64,000 bases of DNA from Emiliania huxleyi CCMP1516 (taxonomy: Eukaryota > Haptophyta > Isochrysidales > Noelaerhabdaceae). Positions within the stretch are counted from its first letter, which is position 1, and every line of letters starts with the position of its first letter. The translations under genes and the position numbers were made by a program. Where the stretch lies: the NCBI RefSeq assembly GCF_000372725.1, contig NW_005200138.1:99027-163026 (forward strand). The letters are read 5' to 3'. Positions 61,103 through 64,000 of the stretch are shown piece after piece. Below the pieces are notes generated by a model. It saw only the letters and a program-made list of their open reading frames with translations. It was not told the origin of the DNA and made no database searches.

Positions 61103-64000
61103 ATGGCGGCGCTCCTCTTTGCCCTCGCCGCGGCCGGCGCGGAGACGCTCAGGCCCAAAAACATCGACATCTCGCTGACCGCGCGCTGGGACGAGACGCC
61201 GCTCTCGGTCGAGTCTGCCGAGTTCATGGCCGACGAGGGTCTCTTCTGGGACTATGCGGCGGCGCTGCACGAGCCAGAGGGAGGCGGCTCGGACCAGGAG
61301 GTGCTCGCGGCGATCGAAGCGGCGGCGGCGGGCCTGCTCTCGCCGCTCCGCCTCCGCCTGCTCCGCGTCCTCCTCTCAGCGCACGTCTTCTCTCCGCGTG
61401 CGGCCATGTGGCGACAGATTGCAGCGACCGACGCTGCGACGCTCGGCGTGAGCGGCACGTCGGAGGTCTGGGTGCGGGCGTGCGGCCGCGCGCACGCGCT
61501 GCCGGACGGCGCGGGGGCGGACGGCGCGGCGGACCTCGTCGCGGCGGCGCTCTCCGCTGCGCGAGCCGACTGCCCGCAAGAGGCCGAGCTGCTCTCCGTG
61601 GACCGCGTCTTCCCGGGAGGCAGCCGCGCGGGCGGAGAGGCGCCTCCGCTGCTGGTGCTGTACGCCCGGCTCGGCTCGGCCGCCTTCCACCCCGCCCACG
61701 ACGCCCTCTCCCGAGCCGCGGCGGACGGCCGTGTCCGCTACGCCCTCCGGCCGCTGCCGCAAGCGCCGGGCGGCGGCGGCGGCGGCGCGCAGCGGCAGAC
61801 GCTGCAAGGATACGGCGTGCAGCTGGCGATCAAGAACATGGAGTACAAGGCGATGGACGACAAGGACCTTGGCGGCATCGACGGCGGCGACGGCGGCGAC
61901 GGCGACGGCGGCGGCGACGGCGGCGGCGACGAGGAGGGCGAGGAGGCTGAGGAGCACGGATTTTACTTTCGGTCGCTGGCGGCGCGAGCGCCCGAGGTGG
62001 CGGACGCGCTCGGCGCGCTGCGCGAGGAGCTCGCCGCCGCGGACGCGTCCCACGACGCGTCCGAGCTCAAGGTGTGGGCGCTGCAGGACCTCGGCGTGCA
62101 GGCGGCGGCGCGGGTGCTGGCCGCCAAGCAGCCGCTGCGTGCGCTGCGCGACCTGTGCCAAAACTTCCCCTTCCTGGCACGCGGGCTGTCCAAGGGTCCG
62201 GCGCCGCGCGAGCTCGCCCTCGAGGTCGACCGCCTCCAGCAGACGGTGTGGGGCTCCTCCTTCTCGGGCGCCTTCCTCAACGGCAACCCGCTGACGCTGC
62301 GCACGCCGGCGTCCAAGACACGTCCATGACACGTCCACGGCCTGCGCCGCACTAGGCCGCCCGCTGCCGCTCGTCGAGACGAACGACCTCGCCGGGCTGC
62401 TCACCACGATGACGCGCGAGATGCGCACCGTCGACGAGCTTCAGACGGCCGGCGTGCCTCCCCTCGCCATCCGAGCGATGCTCTCGCTGCCGGCGGCGCC
62501 GGCGTCGCTCCGCGTGTCGGCACAGCCCACTCTCTCCGCCACGCTCCCTCGCTCCCTCCGCTCCCCTCCCCTCCCCCTCCGCCCCTTCCCGTCCCTTCCC
62601 CGCCCTCCCCTTCCCTCCCCTCCCTCCTCTTCGCCTCCCGCCCCGCTTCCTCGGTCCCTTCCCCCCTGAACCTTCCCTGAACCTTCCCTGAACCTTCCCG
62701 GACCCTTCCTGCAGGCGCGCCACCCCGCGGTGGTTGTGCTCAACGACATCGGCCGCGACCGCAAGTACGCGCGCTGGCCGCCCTCCGTCAAGGAGCTGCT
62801 GCGCCCGAACCCGTGGGGCCAAATCTCCTTTTGCCGCAAGAATGTCTTCACGATGGTCTTTGTCCTCGACCCCGCCACCGGCGACGGGCAGGCCGTGCTC
62901 GGCTACCTCGTCGACTTGCACGCGCAAGGGGCGCCGATCCGCTTCGGGATCGTCCTCGCCCCCGGTGCCACGCGCCGCGCCGCCGCGGACGCCGCGGGCG
63001 GTGCGGACGGCGCGGACGGTGCGGACGGTGCCGGCGGCGGCGACGGCGGCGGCGGCGGCGAGAGCGGCGCGCCCGCGACTGCGGCGTGCGAGGCGCGGCT
63101 GGAGGGCTCTTCGACGCGACTGAGCTCCCTCGCTGCCGCGTACTCGCACGAGGCGTGGGCGGCCCCGGGCCTCGCCTCCCTCGAGGAGAGGGCGGCGCTG
63201 GCCGCGCCCTCCGCGGCGGGCGCGGGCGCGGCGGCGGACGCGGCGGCGGCGGCGGGCGCTGCTGCGGCGGCGGCGCTGGTGGGCGACAGCGAGGAGGAGG
63301 CGGAGGCGGAGCGGCTGGGGCTGCTGCTGACCAAGCTCTTCCTCTTTTGCAAGCGGCGGATGGGCTCGGCGACGGCGATGCGCTTCCTCGCCGCCACGCG
63401 GCAGGTGCGCCCGCTTCGGATGGGCTTGCATGGCCGTCCTGCCGACCCCTCTGCGCTCACCACGATCGCTGCCATCGTGTCCCTTACCTGTCACGTGTCC
63501 CTTACCTGTCACGTGTCCCTTACCTGTCACGTGTCCCTTACCTGTCACGCGTCTCAGGTGCGCGAGCTCGGAGGCGGGATGATGAATTTCTTCGGCGGCC
63601 CGCCCCAGCTCGACGAGCTGCAGGAGAGCACCCGCCTTCCGAGGCAGTGTCCGACACGAACCCATCTTTCACGAAAGGCCTCGTGACCGCCGCAGGAGGA
63701 GCATCTACGCGAAGCCTTCCACGCCGCGGCCTCCGCCTCGCGCAAGGAGGGCATCGACGCGGCGGCCGCCTTCGAGGGCCTCTCCTCCGGCGCCTCAACC
63801 GAGTTCGACGCGGAGGTGGCCAGCGGCGCGACGTTCCTCGCGGACAAGGGGTTGCCCGCCGCGCAGCCGCTGCTGCTTCTCAACGGCCAGCTCACGCGCC
63901 ATCGGGCGGCAGAGGGGCGGTGGCCGGCGCCTCTTCACGGCGCGCACGGTGTGAACAGGCCTGCTTACGCGGCTGGGCGACAACTTCGAGCAGGAGATCA
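61103..64000 (+). CDS. UGGT: UDP-glucose:glycoprotein glucosyltransferase, N-terminal part (runs off the right edge)
   Basis: UGGT is the ER-lumen enzyme that re-glucosylates misfolded glycoproteins for another calnexin/calreticulin cycle. The ATG at 61103 starts a signal peptide (MAALLFALAAAGAETL). The sequence then follows the thioredoxin-like folding-sensor half: LTARWDETPLSVESAEFMAD, GYGVQLAIKNMEYKAMDD, LQDLGVQAAARVL, LCQNFPFLARGLS, VVVLNDIGRDRKYARWPPSV, KELLRPNPWGQISFCRKNVF, MVFVLDPATGDGQ and GMMNFFGGPPQLDELQ. Exons: 61103-62282, 62356 to about 62492, 62715-63404, 63558-63623, 63696-63885 and 63959 onwards. Acidic Gly/Asp and Ala-rich inserts (61875-61945, 63000-63300) are lineage-specific. 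The catalytic glycosyltransferase domain lies beyond the window. Two introns start with GC and one apparently with GA. Confidence 0.85.
63478..63553. repeat. 18-bp tandem repeat GTGTCCCTTACCTGTCAC, four units
   Basis: Four nearly identical units fill most of the third UGGT intron that I could place (63405-63557). Confidence 0.9.

Noticed and set aside
63478..63553. Regularly spaced 18-bp repeats as a CRISPR-like array
   Set aside because: The units are contiguous without spacers and lie in an intron of a eukaryotic gene.

Overview
This is a nuclear scaffold segment from a unicellular eukaryotic alga. It is very GC-rich, packed with genes on both strands, and most genes are broken into many small exons by introns of about 56-340 nt. 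A thylakoid-targeted PsbP-domain protein shows that the host is photosynthetic. A long RCC1/F-box protein, kelch, MORN and ankyrin proteins, GC-AG introns and the overall style fit a haptophyte (Emiliania/Chrysochromulina type). A pelagophyte is the main alternative. I inferred the taxon from style and not from a marker gene.

Layout. 1-4 kb: three minus-strand genes (SAP-domain protein running off the left edge, two unrecognised genes). 4-7 kb: a 10-exon PfkB sugar/nucleoside kinase. 7.5-9.3 kb: an EF-hand secretory protein, then retroelement debris abutting a 3' piece of RNA polymerase III subunit RPC2. 9.7-12.6 kb: a six-exon DUF262/DUF1524 (GmrSD-like) protein. 13-18.4 kb: two copies of a 5'-truncated retroelement flanking a methyltransferase gene. 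18.5-24.1 kb: tandem-domain nucleotidyltransferase, second methyltransferase, MORN-repeat gene. 24.5-27.6 kb: a 1-kb terminal-inverted-repeat transposon, a decayed chitin-synthase-like fragment, a NIPA-type transporter. 28-34.2 kb: kelch, low-complexity, LRR, ankyrin and PsbP genes, with two small inverted-repeat elements. 34.9-43 kb: F-box/cytochrome-b5 gene (holding a 100-N assembly gap), bestrophin, an unknown gene, a TLDc gene. 43-49 kb: unknown genes and an ankyrin gene with a frameshift. 49-59 kb: repeats, a PqiA-like membrane protein, an RCC1 protein. 59-64 kb: a small gene, a Cys-rich type I membrane protein, and the start of UGGT, the ER folding sensor, which runs off the right edge.

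The most interesting system is the introns. I rebuilt the reading frames of several genes exon by exon (PfkB 393 aa, methyltransferase 346 aa, NIPA 349 aa, TLDc 291 aa, LRR 332 aa, nucleotidyltransferase 830 aa; each sums to a whole number of codons). About half of the introns use GC (one apparently GA) instead of GT as donor. At nearly every intron the bases at the donor are repeated at the acceptor (typically AG|GC...AG|GC, up to 14-21 bp). In the LRR gene the intron is visibly a 170-bp inverted-repeat element flanked by a perfect 10-bp target duplication, with the donor GC taken from the duplication and the acceptor TAG from the element end. Other introns carry second copies of exon sequence. 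The window therefore looks like a snapshot of continuing intron gain by transposable introners and by tandem duplication.

Genes do not form operons; neighbours are functionally unrelated. A short A/T-rich motif (AAAAAGAATTTTT or its complement) lies about 20-90 bp upstream of many start codons and is a candidate core promoter element. One retroelement copy sits inside such a motif.
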